From an uncultured Oscillospiraceae bacterium (GTDB lineage Bacteria; Bacillota; Clostridia; Oscillospirales; Oscillospiraceae): a DNA stretch of 58,633 nt. Below the pieces are notes generated by a model. That model was not told where the DNA came from, searched no databases, and was given only the letters and a program-made list of their open reading frames with translations. This document shows positions 7,228 to 15,962 of the stretch, in pieces. Numbering within the stretch: position 1 is the first letter of the stretch; each line of letters opens with the position of its first letter. Location of the stretch: positions 1 through 58,633 of the forward strand of contig CANPYX010000011.1 in the NCBI GenBank assembly GCA_947588955.1. The letters are read 5' to 3'. Position numbers and translations under genes: made by a program.

Positions 7228-8364
7228 GTGAAAAACTTTTTTGCTTCCTTCAAAAGATACCTTCAAAGGTCCGATACCTTCCTGCTGGTGCTGTGCCTCA
7301 TATCCACGGCATACGGTATGGTGCTCATCTCCAGCGCCATCCGCTACACCGGCTCCATGCGCCCTCTCTACGTGCAGATAGGCGCCACGGTCATCGGGCT
7401 CGGACTCTATTTCCTCTTTTCCGTGGTGGATATCGACATAATCTCCACCCGCTGGCGCGGACTCACCCTCTTCGGGCTTGTGCTGATAGCCTCCCTCATC
7501 TGGCTGGGCGACGCACGAGGGGGCAACAAGGCGTGGATACGCTTCGCCGGCATAGGCATCCAGCCCGCGGAATTCGTGAAGATAATCTTCATCATCACCA
7601 TGGCTCACCTCATGTCCCGCTTTGCCGAGCGCGATGCCCTGAGCCGTCCCCTCTCCGTCGTCATCCTGGGCGCGCTGTGGCTCGTCCACTTCGGGCTCAT
7701 AATCGCCGTCTCCGGCGACACCGGCTCCGCCCTGGTCTACCTCTTTATCTTCATCGTCATGCTTTTTGCCGCCGGCATAAAGCTCTACTGGATAGCGGGC
7801 GCCGCGGCTGCCCTTGCCCTGCTGGTGCCATATATATGGTACTACCTCCTCACCGACAACTACCGCAGCCGTATCCTCGCCATATTCATCCCCTCCTTTG
7901 TCGACCCCACGGGTCAGGGCGTCACCTGGCAGACAAACCTCTCCAAGGCCGCCATTGCCACGGGCGGAATGTTCGGTCAGGGCCTATATCACGGGACCCG
8001 CACCCAGTCTGGAAGTATCCCCTTCCAGAGCTCCGACTTTATCTTCTCCGTCGCCGGCGAGGAGTTCGGGCTCGTGGGCTGTATCCTTGTGGCGCTCCTC
8101 CTGTCGCTCATAATAATCCGCTGCGTCCGCATCGGACTTCAAAGCCGCGACCGCCTGGGGGCGCTGTGCTGTATCGGCATCGCCGCGATGGTGGCGTTCC
8201 AGACCTTTGAAAACATCGGCATGTGCATCGGCGTCGCCCCCGTCATCGGCCTCACCCTCCCCTTCTTCAGCTACGGCGGCTCCTCCATCGTCACCCTCTA
8301 CGCCGCCATGGGCATAGTCTCAGGAATCCGCATGAAGCCGCGGCCTGTGATGTTTCTGCGATAA
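7228..8364 (+). CDS. FtsW/RodA/SpoVE family peptidoglycan polymerase
   Basis: SEDS-family glycosyltransferase of 378 aa with ten predicted membrane segments; polymerises lipid II in elongation, division or spore cortex formation. Conserved features include GIQPAEFVKI, the extracellular-loop region NYRSRILAIFIPS, FSVAGEEFGLVG and the C-terminal GLTLPFFSYGGSS signature. GTG start at 7228 has GGAG upstream. Stands alone, not in a mre or fts cluster, so RodA versus FtsW versus SpoVE cannot be decided; the short form and the QTFENIG segment favour RodA. Confidence 0.9.
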   Translation: MKNFFASFKRYLQRSDTFLLVLCLISTAYGMVLISSAIRYTGSMRPLYVQIGATVIGLGLYFLFSVVDIDIISTRWRGLTLFGLVLIASLIWLGDARGGNKAWIRFAGIGIQPAEFVKIIFIITMAHLMSRFAERDALSRPLSVVILGALWLVHFGLIIAVSGDTGSALVYLFIFIVMLFAAGIKLYWIAGAAAALALLVPYIWYYLLTDNYRSRILAIFIPSFVDPTGQGVTWQTNLSKAAIATGGMFGQGLYHGTRTQSGSIPFQSSDFIFSVAGEEFGLVGCILVALLLSLIIIRCVRIGLQSRDRLGALCCIGIAAMVAFQTFENIGMCIGVAPVIGLTLPFFSYGGSSIVTLYAAMGIVSGIRMKPRPVMFLR

Positions 8365-8374
8365 CATCTCAGGG

Positions 8375-8395
8375 CCGCGCCCTTCATGGGCGCGG
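8375..8395 (+). terminator. GC-rich hairpin after rodA-like gene
   Basis: Eight-bp stem CCGCGCCC / GGGCGCGG with loop TTCAT, 10 bp past the stop. T-run is weak, so termination may depend on the adjacent 8401 hairpin. Confidence 0.5.
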
Positions 8396-8400
8396 GGGTT

Positions 8401-8920
8401 TACTTTCCTCTCTTTTTGAGTTCGTCAAAAAGAGAGGAAAGTAGCAAAGGAGAGAAAAAACGACCAGGGAGGGATAATGTTATCCCTCCCTGGACCCTGT
8501 TTGGGGTCGGCAGAAGCTTTTGCGCCCTGCCGTATAGACACACGACGGCTCCCGCGGTCTGAAACTTTCGCGCACGGGCAGAAGGGACGACGCGCGGATT
8601 CTGTAAGCCGAATTGCACAGTCTCCGAACACGCTTAGCCGCTTAACGTGGTCGGGTAATCAGAACGCACTACCCTTCAACATCGCCGCGCTTTGGCTCTG
8701 TTGTCGGGCAGAAGCTTTCAGCACAGCTCCTACACAATGTTTTGCGCATGGTTCCGATACGCTCCACTGGGGGTGTCTCCAGTAGGGGGCCCGCAGGCCC
8801 CCTAACTGGTCGTTTTTAAAAGGGGAGTCCAGAGGGGGAAAATCGAAATCCCCCTCTGGTCGTTTTTCTCCTCTTTGCTGCTTTCTCCTCTTTTGGCGAA
8901 ACCAAAAGAGGAGAAAGCAG
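8401..8920. repeat. About 520-bp non-coding element bounded by inverted hairpin repeats
   Basis: The left block (8401-8477) has a 19-bp perfect hairpin (8401-8419 with 8425-8443), then GCAAAGGAGAG, CGACCAGGG. The right block (8848-8920) is its imperfect inverted copy with a 19-bp hairpin (8878-8896 with 8902-8920). Inside are further hairpins at 8464-8493 (14 bp, 2-nt loop) and 8829-8859 (11 bp). No open reading frame is convincing. The middle, about 8590-8800, shows RNA-like stems on the minus strand. Could be a MITE-like element or a structured RNA locus. Confidence 0.65.
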
Positions 8921-9299
8921 ATTCCCCCGCCCTGTAAGGGCGGACACCTTACAAAAAGCCCTGCGGCTTCGGAGCACTAAAATTTTGTTGAAATCGACGA
9001 ACTATTTTTAATTATTTTTACTTGACTTTTTAAAAATTTGTGGTATAATGCACTTATAAATCAAAGCAGCCTTGCTTCACAACCCCCTCCCCCGGACGGG
9101 GGAAAAATCCATACGTGCGCCCGTCTTACAAAGAGCCCCACGGCTCCGGAGCGGTCATGAAATTCGGAGAATAAGAACGTTCCTGTCAGATTATATAACT
9201 TATTTTTAAAAAAATCCTGATTTTCGTCGAAAAATCAGGGGAATTTTTGAGATCAATGGAGTATAATCGAAATCAGCGGCTTTGAAGGGGGGAGGATGT
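8921..9299 (+). other. Intergenic region with promoter and short direct repeat
   Basis: No gene. A strong promoter lies at 9022-9049: TTGACT (9022-9027), 16-bp spacer, TATAAT (9044-9049). Two related segments beginning CTTACAAA, each with an AGCC..GGCT mini-hairpin followed by CGGAGC, occur near 8951 and 9124. What is transcribed, other than the phosphatase gene 250 bp downstream, is not clear. Confidence 0.5.
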
Positions 9300-10028
9300 A
9301 TGAGAATCCTTCTTATTCGCCACGCCGACCCGGACTATGAGAACGACTCCCTGACGGATGCCGGTTGGCGGGAGGCGGAGTGTCTGGCGGACAGGCTGGA
9401 AAAGGAAAAGATAGACTTCTTCTATGTCTCGCCCCTGGGAAGGGCGCGGGACACGGCGTCTGTTACGCTCCAAAGGTTCGGACGTGACGCGGAGGTCCTG
9501 GACTGGCTGCGGGAATTTGACCCGCAGATTTGGAGGCCCGACGACAGGGAGAAGCGGCACATATGCTGGGACTGGCTGCCGGAGGATATGTCGGGCGACG
9601 GGCTTTTATACAGCGCCGACGGGTGGCTGGACAGCGCGGTCATGCGCGAGGGCGGCGTCAGGGAGGAATATGAGCGTGTTTGCCGGGGGCTGGACGGGCT
9701 TCTGGCGGAGCACGGGTACGTCCGGGAGGGGCGCTTTTACCGGGCTGTTCGCCCGAATCATGACACGCTGGCGCTTTTTTGTCACTTCGGAGTGGGGTGC
9801 GTACTGCTGAGCCATCTCATCTCCTGCTCGCCCATGGTGCTTTGGCACGGGCTTTGCGCGGCGCCGTCCTCTGTGACCACCTTGCTCACCGAGGAGCGCA
9901 GGGAGGGCGTCGCCTCCTTCCGCGCCTGGGGGTACGGGGACGTTTCGCACCTATACGCCAAGGGCGTGGAGCCCTCCTTTTCCGCCAGGTTTTGCGAGTG
10001 CTTTACAGATGATACGAGGCATGACTGA
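9300..10028 (+). CDS. Histidine phosphatase family protein
   Basis: Phosphoglycerate-mutase-like phosphatase of 242 aa. The phosphohistidine motif is LLIRHADPD at residues 4-12, with the YVSPLGRARDTA element that supplies a second catalytic arginine, and a C-terminal FCHFGVGCVLL segment carrying the second catalytic histidine. ATG 9300 directly follows GGGGGGAGG. Substrate unknown. Lies upstream of the PL22-like gene with a 20-bp gap, probably one transcript. Confidence 0.87.
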   Translation: MRILLIRHADPDYENDSLTDAGWREAECLADRLEKEKIDFFYVSPLGRARDTASVTLQRFGRDAEVLDWLREFDPQIWRPDDREKRHICWDWLPEDMSGDGLLYSADGWLDSAVMREGGVREEYERVCRGLDGLLAEHGYVREGRFYRAVRPNHDTLALFCHFGVGCVLLSHLISCSPMVLWHGLCAAPSSVTTLLTEERREGVASFRAWGYGDVSHLYAKGVEPSFSARFCECFTDDTRHD

Positions 10029-10048
10029 TTTAAAAAGGAGCGTCGGGA

Positions 10049-11197
10049 ATGAAGAGCTATCAGGTCTATCCCAGTGAAAAATGTGTAAAATACGACCGGG
10101 TCACGGGTGTGAGGATAACGCAGCTGACGGGGTACCTCGCCCACAGCTGTCACGCCTACTTCACCAACAACGGCTGGTGGGACGGCGGGCGGAGGCTCCT
10201 TTTCAGGGGCGACAGGGACAACGCCTCGAACCTCTTTTCCGTGGAGATAGAAAGCGGCGAGATAAGCCGGCTCACGGACTTTCAGCCGCGGGCTAAAGCT
10301 GTGCCCAACTTCCCCAACGACGTGAATCCCGCGCGCCCGGAGGTTTACTATACTCTTGAAAACAGGCTCTACGCCCTGGAGCTTGAGACGCTGAAAACGC
10401 GGCTTTTGTACTGCGCGCCCGACGGCTTCAACCTCCACGGGGGACTTGTGGGGGCGGACGGCAGGTACGTCTACGGCGTTGTGGGCGAGGACCTTTCAAG
10501 CAGGGTATACGCCGATTTGTCGGCGAGCTACATAGGCATGGAGGAGACCTTCAACGCCCACCCGGACAGCAGGATAGTCCGGGTGGACACCGAAAATGGC
10601 GGCGGAGAGGTCATTTGGCAGGAGAATAACTGGGTTGGGCACGTGAACCCCTCGCCAAAGCGGGCGGACCTTCTTAGCTTCTGCCATGAGGGACCCTGGA
10701 ACCTGGTGGACCACAGGATATGGGTGATGGACACCTCCGGCGGAGCTCCGAAAAGGGTGCGCGAGCGCCGGGCGCCCGGTGAGATGGTGGGGCACGAATA
10801 CTGGCACCTGGACGGGGAGCACATAGGCTATCAGGTGCACCGGCGGGAGCTGGGAAGGAGCTGGTTCGGCGCCGTCAGGTACGACGGGGCGGAGGAGCGG
10901 GAGGCGGAGTGCGTGCCGCTGCCCTCCCCCGACCACATTCACTCCAACGGTTTTGAGCTGATAGTATCTGACTCCGGCAACACCATCAAGCTCTACAGGT
11001 TCAACGGGACGGACTTTGACCCGGCGAGGGTGCTGTGTATGCACGACGGAAGCTTCTTTTACGGCTCGCACCACCCCCACCCCAGGTTCACTGAGGACGG
11101 GCGGAGGATACTTTATAACTCCAACGTGTCAGGCTACTGCCAGATGTATCTGGCGGAGGTGCCGGAGGACGTGACGGCTCTGCCGTTTTTGAAATAA
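10049..11197 (+). CDS. Oligogalacturonate lyase-like protein (PL22 family)
   Basis: Seven-bladed beta-propeller protein of 382 aa resembling oligogalacturonide lyase (PF14583), which cleaves short unsaturated galacturonides in the cytoplasm. Typical stretches are SCHAYFTNNGWW, FCHEGPWNLVDHRIWVMD and VGHEYWHLDGEHIGY; conserved histidines would coordinate the metal, and HHPHPRFTEDGRRILYNS closes the propeller. No signal peptide. No other pectin-degradation genes are nearby, so the physiological substrate is uncertain. Confidence 0.82.
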   Translation: MKSYQVYPSEKCVKYDRVTGVRITQLTGYLAHSCHAYFTNNGWWDGGRRLLFRGDRDNASNLFSVEIESGEISRLTDFQPRAKAVPNFPNDVNPARPEVYYTLENRLYALELETLKTRLLYCAPDGFNLHGGLVGADGRYVYGVVGEDLSSRVYADLSASYIGMEETFNAHPDSRIVRVDTENGGGEVIWQENNWVGHVNPSPKRADLLSFCHEGPWNLVDHRIWVMDTSGGAPKRVRERRAPGEMVGHEYWHLDGEHIGYQVHRRELGRSWFGAVRYDGAEEREAECVPLPSPDHIHSNGFELIVSDSGNTIKLYRFNGTDFDPARVLCMHDGSFFYGSHHPHPRFTEDGRRILYNSNVSGYCQMYLAEVPEDVTALPFLK

Positions 11198-11235
11198 GGC
11201 TTCTCAACGGTGAGAAAGGAACGGTCTTACAGGGA

Positions 11236-12624
11236 ATGAAATCAGCAAGCGAACGCAGATCCGGTATGCTCTCCGGGTCCATTTGGGACAAGATACTTCT
11301 TTTTGCCCTGCCGCTGGCGGCGACGAGCATACTCCAGCAGGTATTCAACGCCGCGGACGTGGCGGTGGTGGGCAGGTTCGTGGGCAACGCGGCTCAGGCG
11401 GCCGTGGGGAGCAACGGACCGATAATCGGGCTTTTGGTGAATCTGTTCATCGGGCTGTCGCTGGGGACGAACGTGCTTGTCTCCCAATACATAGGCGCGG
11501 GGAACGAGGGCGGCGTCAGGAAGACCGTACACACCTCAATTATACTGGGCGTCGTGGGCGGCGTGGCTCTGGCGGTGCTGGGGTGGTTCATATCCTCGCC
11601 GGTGGTCACGGTGATGGACGTGCCGGAGGACGTGCACGACATGGCGGTGCTGTATCTGCGGATATACCTCATGGGTATGCCGGTGATACTGCTCTACAAC
11701 TTCCTCTCCGCTGTATTCAGGGCGCAGGGGGACACGAAGACGCCGCTTATTGTGCTGTTTATCTCCGGTGTCGTCAACGTGGCGCTCAATCTGCTCTTTG
11801 TGGTGGGGCTCCACATGACGGTGGACGGCGTCGCCATCGCCACGGTCGTCTCCAACCTTGTGAGCTCCGCCGTACTGCTGTGGCTCCTCATTCGCGGGCA
11901 GGGGCAGGTGAAGGTGGAGCTTAAATACATGAGGGTCGACTGGTTCACCCTGAGGCGGATAATCCAGGTGGGGCTCCCCGCAGGGGTGCAGTCAATGGTG
12001 TTCTCCATAGCCAACATAACCATTCAGCGGGCGCTGAACTCCCTGGGGACGGTGGTGATGGCGGGGTCCTCGGCGGCAAACTACGTGGAGAGCTTCACCT
12101 ACTCTGTGCTCAGCGCCTTCGGGCAGGCGATAACCACCTTTGTGGGGCAAAACTGCGGCGCGGGGGACCTGGACAGGTGCCGCCGGTCGCTTAGGGTCAC
12201 GCTCCTTGTGGGCTACATATTTTTCGGCGCGGCGGTGGCGCTTCTGCTAATCTTTGCCACGCCCCTGCTCAGGATATTCAACTCAGACCCCGCCGTTATT
12301 GAAAACGGGCTCATACGCATAAGGTATATGTTCATCGGGCACACCTTCTCACTGGCGGTGGAGGTGCTGTCGGGGTACATGAGGGGCTTCGGGTACAGCC
12401 TTGTCCCGGCGCTCTGCTCGCTGGTGTTCGTATGCGGGAGCAGATTTTTCTGGGTGTTCGTGGTCTTCCCCGCGAACCCCACCTTCGGGACGCTGATGAT
12501 GGTCTACCCCGTGAGCCTTTCCATCACGGCGGCGGTCATCGCCACGGCGTGCTTTTTGTCGAGAAAGAAGATGTACGCCCACGTGCGGCAGCCGCGAGGC
12601 GAGGAGGCTGCGGAGGGTGTATGA
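11236..12624 (+). CDS. MATE family efflux transporter
   Basis: Cation-coupled multidrug/toxin exporter of 462 aa with twelve predicted membrane segments. The N-terminus has the family pattern SIWDKILLFALPLAATSILQ followed by NAADVAVVGRFVG; the second half repeats it (IIQVGLPAGVQSMVFSIANI). Closest to the NorM/DinF-like clostridial MATE clade. Starts 38 bp after the PL22-like gene and could be co-transcribed. Substrate unknown. Confidence 0.93.
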   Translation: MKSASERRSGMLSGSIWDKILLFALPLAATSILQQVFNAADVAVVGRFVGNAAQAAVGSNGPIIGLLVNLFIGLSLGTNVLVSQYIGAGNEGGVRKTVHTSIILGVVGGVALAVLGWFISSPVVTVMDVPEDVHDMAVLYLRIYLMGMPVILLYNFLSAVFRAQGDTKTPLIVLFISGVVNVALNLLFVVGLHMTVDGVAIATVVSNLVSSAVLLWLLIRGQGQVKVELKYMRVDWFTLRRIIQVGLPAGVQSMVFSIANITIQRALNSLGTVVMAGSSAANYVESFTYSVLSAFGQAITTFVGQNCGAGDLDRCRRSLRVTLLVGYIFFGAAVALLLIFATPLLRIFNSDPAVIENGLIRIRYMFIGHTFSLAVEVLSGYMRGFGYSLVPALCSLVFVCGSRFFWVFVVFPANPTFGTLMMVYPVSLSITAAVIATACFLSRKKMYAHVRQPRGEEAAEGV

Positions 12625-12639
12625 AAACCCTTTTGCGCA

Positions 12640-12676
12640 AAATAAAAAACGCCGGGGGGACCGACGTTTTTTATTT
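12640..12676. terminator. Bidirectional terminator between MATE and pfkA
   Basis: Arms of 16 nt (12640-12655 and 12661-12676, AAATAAAAAACG outer part) with one mismatch; A-run and T-run on both sides suit both convergent genes. Confidence 0.8.
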
Positions 12677-12689
12677 GGGTTAAGCTTTT

Positions 12690-13790
12690 TTACTCACTCG
12701 TCGACTCGTCGCCGAAGCTTATGCCCAGAAGACGCGCCTCGGCGATGATGTCGTCGTTGGGGTCCACCATTTTCAGCTTTCCGGCGATCTCGCTCAAGGG
12801 GACGGAGACTATCTTGTGGTTCTGGATAGCAACCAGGTCCCCGTACTTGTCCTTTGAGATGTTCAGCGCCGCCTGAGCTCCCAGGCGCGAGGAGAGGACG
12901 CGGTCATACGCCACGGGCATACCGCCGCGCTGCATGTGGCCGGGGACGGTGACGCGCACGTCCTTGCCGGTGGCCTCGGTTATCTGGGCGGCGAGCTCGT
13001 AGCTGACGGAGGGGTAGTTGGCGGCAAGCTCCGCAAGCGCCGCCTTGCGGTCCTTCTTCTTCATCTCCGCCCGCTCCTTGGAGATGGCGCCCTCTGCCAC
13101 GGCGAGGATGGTGAAGTCGTGACCGGTCTTGCCGCGCTCCTCGATCTTGGAGATTATGGACTTGACGTTGTAGGGTATCTCAGGGATGAGGATTATGTCG
13201 GCGCCGCCGGCGATACCGGCGTTGAGGGTGAGCCAGCCCACCTTGTGGCCCATGACCTCGACTATGAAGATGCGGTTGTGGGACGCGGCGGTGGTGTGGA
13301 TGCAGTCGATGACGTTGGTGGCGGTGGAGATGGCGGACTGGAAGCCGAAGGTGGTGTCGGTGCCCCAAAGGTCGTTGTCGATGGTCTTGGGGAGGCCGAT
13401 GACGTTCAGGCCCTCCTCGGAGAGGAGGTTGGCGGTCTTCTGGCTGCCGTTGCCGCCCAGGACCACCAGGCAGTCGAGCTTCAGCTTTTTGTAGGTGTCC
13501 TTCATCGCCTTGACCTTGTCAAGACCGTTGCGGTCGGGCTCACGGATGAGCTTGAAGGGGGTGCGGGAGGAGCCTAAGATGGTGCCGCCGACGGTGAGAA
13601 GGCCAGTGAAGTCCCGTGGGGTCATGCGGCGGTACTTCTCGTAGATCAGACCCTTGTAGCCCTCAAGGAAGCCGATGATCTCCACGCCGTCGGAGCCGTA
13701 GAGACTGTAAAGCCCCTTGGCTACGCCGCGCATCGTGGCGTTGAGCGCCTGACAGTCGCCGCCGCTGGTGAGTATGCCTACACGTTTCAT
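12690..13790 (-). CDS. pfkA: 6-phosphofructokinase
   Basis: Phosphorylates fructose-6-phosphate in glycolysis. 366 aa, longer than the 320-aa bacterial ATP-PFK. Visible sites: GILTSGGDCQALNA (phosphate donor loop), VLGGNGSQKTA, PKTIDNDLWGTD (catalytic Asp), VEVMGHKVGWL and GHMQRGG. The glycine in GGNGS, where pyrophosphate-dependent enzymes usually have Asp, suggests ATP use, whereas Lys in PKTIDND is the form common in PPi and mixed clades, so the donor is not certain. An extended -10 (TGCTATAAT, 13829-13837 on the minus strand) lies upstream. Confidence 0.93.
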   Translation of the reverse strand: MKRVGILTSGGDCQALNATMRGVAKGLYSLYGSDGVEIIGFLEGYKGLIYEKYRRMTPRDFTGLLTVGGTILGSSRTPFKLIREPDRNGLDKVKAMKDTYKKLKLDCLVVLGGNGSQKTANLLSEEGLNVIGLPKTIDNDLWGTDTTFGFQSAISTATNVIDCIHTTAASHNRIFIVEVMGHKVGWLTLNAGIAGGADIILIPEIPYNVKSIISKIEERGKTGHDFTILAVAEGAISKERAEMKKKDRKAALAELAANYPSVSYELAAQITEATGKDVRVTVPGHMQRGGMPVAYDRVLSSRLGAQAALNISKDKYGDLVAIQNHKIVSVPLSEIAGKLKMVDPNDDIIAEARLLGISFGDESTSE

Positions 13791-13944
13791 ATGTAAAATC
13801 TCCTTTTCCGTTTAAAGTTGATAGGTATATTATAGCATATTTTTTTCTGAGGAAAAGGGGATTTTGTTTATTTTGTAAAAATTTTTGAAAATTTGCCAAC
13901 AGGGGCAAATTATGATATACTTTCATCTGAGCGAGGTGAAGCCG

Positions 13945-14631
13945 ATGATACTCTGCCTTGGCGACAGCCTGACAAGGGGGCTTGTGGGCAGGTCGTACAT
14001 AAAATTTATGCCAAAGGGCCTTTGCAAAAACGGCGGGCTGGACGGGGACACCGCCCACGGCGCGCTGAGGAGGCTGCGTATTTACAGAAAAACGCCCTGG
14101 TACGGGGACGTGGATACCTGCGTGGTGGGCATTGGGACAAACGACCTTTTGCAGCCTTACCTGATGGGCACCGCACCGGTTTGGCGGGTGGTTTTCGGCT
14201 GGCGGCGGAGCTGGAAGAGGTGGGCCGACGCGGCGGAATATGAGCTGGTGCTCAGGGAGATAATCGAGACGCTTATCTCCGACGGGAAAAGGGCGGTGCT
14301 CATGGGACTGCCGCTCATGCAGCTTCGGGGCTACCCGCTCGATAAGCTTGCGGAGCGAAACGCGGTTTTAAAGAGGCTCTCCGACGAGTACGGGCTTAAA
14401 TTCGCGGACGTCTACGGTGCGGAGCTTAGGGCGGCGCCTGGGGCGAGGCTTGACTATGATTTTGGGAAGACGGGATTTTGCAGACTTACGGACATAATAA
14501 CCATGGGGCTTTTCCCCTTTACAAAGGATTTTTACTCACGCCGGCGTGGGCTGGAGCTCACGGTCGACGGGGTGCATTTCAACTCCTTCTCCGGGGAAAT
14601 AGCCGCGCGGGAGGTGGAGAAGTGCCTGTGA
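13945..14631 (+). CDS. SGNH/GDSL hydrolase family protein
   Basis: Esterase-type hydrolase of 228 aa. Catalytic Ser is in ILCLGDSLTRG (block I), the oxyanion Asn in GIGTNDLL (block III) and the Asp/His pair in VDGVHFNSFSG (block V). No signal peptide, so cytoplasmic. ATG 13945 is preceded by GAGGTG; an upstream in-frame ATG at 13915 has no ribosome site. First gene of an overlapping operon leading to ylmH. Substrate unknown. Confidence 0.85.
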   Translation: MILCLGDSLTRGLVGRSYIKFMPKGLCKNGGLDGDTAHGALRRLRIYRKTPWYGDVDTCVVGIGTNDLLQPYLMGTAPVWRVVFGWRRSWKRWADAAEYELVLREIIETLISDGKRAVLMGLPLMQLRGYPLDKLAERNAVLKRLSDEYGLKFADVYGAELRAAPGARLDYDFGKTGFCRLTDIITMGLFPFTKDFYSRRRGLELTVDGVHFNSFSGEIAAREVEKCL

Positions 14632-15254
14632 GGACCTTTTGCGTATTCGGCTCCGGGGATTACGGGGATATGAAGCCGGAGATCGCGCCGGGGGCGTTTG
14701 TCATCGCCGCCGACGGGGGCCTTTCCGTGCTGGAGGAGCTTTCAGCGACGCCGGACCTTATCGTGGGGGATTTTGACTCCTACGGCGGGGCGCTCCCACG
14801 CGGGGTGGAGGTGATCCGACACCCCGTAATGAAGGACGAGACGGACATGGAGCTGGCGGTGAGGCTGGCGCTGGAGCGGGGCGCGGAGAGGATAGTAATG
14901 TACGGCGGGCTTGGCGGAAGGCTCGACCACACCTTTGCCAACATACAGCTTTTGGCCATGCTCTCGCGGCGGGGCGTCCGGGCGGAGCTCATAGGCTCTG
15001 AGTGGACCGTCACGGCGGTGACGCGCGGCGGGCTGGAGTTTTCGCCGGAGTACGCCGGGACGGTGTCGGTCTTTGCCTACGGGGGGAAATGCGTTGTGAG
15101 CGAGACGGGGCTTTTGTACGGGCTTGACAGATACACCCTGACGGACGAAAAGCCCATGGGCGTGAGCAACTCCTTCACGGGGCGGACAGCGAGGGTGACG
15201 GTGCACGAGGGGACGTGCGTTATAATGTGGCAGACCGGGAGGCGCAGTGAATGA
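14622..15254 (+). CDS. thiN: Thiamine pyrophosphokinase
   Basis: Converts thiamine to thiamine diphosphate. About 210 aa with family motifs FVIAADGGLSVL, PDLIVGDFDSY, KDETDMELAVRLAL and GGLGGRLDHTFANIQLL, followed by the beta-rich substrate-binding C-domain. Starts at GTG 14622 or GTG 14628, both overlapping the end of the SGNH gene; GGAGGTGG precedes them. Stop overlaps the HAD gene start (ATGA-type). Confidence 0.92.
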   Translation: MPVRTFCVFGSGDYGDMKPEIAPGAFVIAADGGLSVLEELSATPDLIVGDFDSYGGALPRGVEVIRHPVMKDETDMELAVRLALERGAERIVMYGGLGGRLDHTFANIQLLAMLSRRGVRAELIGSEWTVTAVTRGGLEFSPEYAGTVSVFAYGGKCVVSETGLLYGLDRYTLTDEKPMGVSNSFTGRTARVTVHEGTCVIMWQTGRRSE

Positions 15255-15898
15255 AGGCGGCGATATTCGATCTGGACGGGACGCTCATTGACTCCATGCC
15301 CGTTTGGGACGGGGCGTGGGAGAGGTTCTGCGTTAAATACTCCCCCGCGAGGGACGACGGGCTTTTTGCCGAGTACAAGGCGAGGACGCTTGAGTCGGCG
15401 ATAGATTTTTACAAGGCGAGGCTCAGCATCCCCGCCGGCGCCGGGGAGCTTCGGGACGAGGTGAACGGGTACGTGCTGGAGGGCTACGCCGGAGTGGAGC
15501 CGAAGCGAGGCGCCGCGGAATTTCTCGGCAGGCTCCAAAGGGCGGGAATCCCGGCGTGCGTCGCAACCAACACGGTGAGGCCGCTGGTGGAGTATGTGCT
15601 CCGGCGGCTGGGTCTTGAGAACAAGGTGCGGTTCATACTCACCTGCTCCGAGTTTGGCTCAGGGAAGGACAGGCCGGACATATTTTTTGAGTGCGCCCGA
15701 AGGCTGGGGGCAGAGCCTTCGGAGACGTTTGTATTTGAGGACGCGCCCCACGCCCTGAAAACGGCCCAGGCTGCGGGGTTTGGAACGTGCGGGATATGGG
15801 ACAGGTCCTACGCCGCAGCGGAGGCGGAGCTTCGGAAAACGGCGGACAGGTATATACGGGACTTTGCGGATCTTGTTGATTTTCCGCCGGCGGGCTGA
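15251..15898 (+). CDS. HAD family hydrolase
   Basis: Haloacid-dehalogenase phosphatase of 215 aa, subfamily IA (phosphoglycolate phosphatase/beta-phosphoglucomutase like). Nucleophile motif AIFDLDGTLIDS at residues 4-15, motif II VATNT, motif III Lys in GSGKDRPD, and motif IV FVFEDAPHALKTAQAAG. The alpha-helical cap lies between residues 17 and 85. Substrate unknown. Overlaps thiN by 4 bp. Confidence 0.9.
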   Translation: MKAAIFDLDGTLIDSMPVWDGAWERFCVKYSPARDDGLFAEYKARTLESAIDFYKARLSIPAGAGELRDEVNGYVLEGYAGVEPKRGAAEFLGRLQRAGIPACVATNTVRPLVEYVLRRLGLENKVRFILTCSEFGSGKDRPDIFFECARRLGAEPSETFVFEDAPHALKTAQAAGFGTCGIWDRSYAAAEAELRKTADRYIRDFADLVDFPPAG

Positions 15899-15962
15899 TA
15901 TAATCATGAGGCAGGCGGCGCGCCGGTGCCGCCGAGAGTTAAGTATTTTGGGAGGGAACGGT

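Noticed and set aside
8590..8800. Minus-strand RNase P RNA
   Set aside because: The string GGCTTACAGAA resembles the 3' end of RNase P RNA, but I could not find the other universal segments (such as GAGGAAAGTCC) within 400 nt upstream, and the interior is too short.
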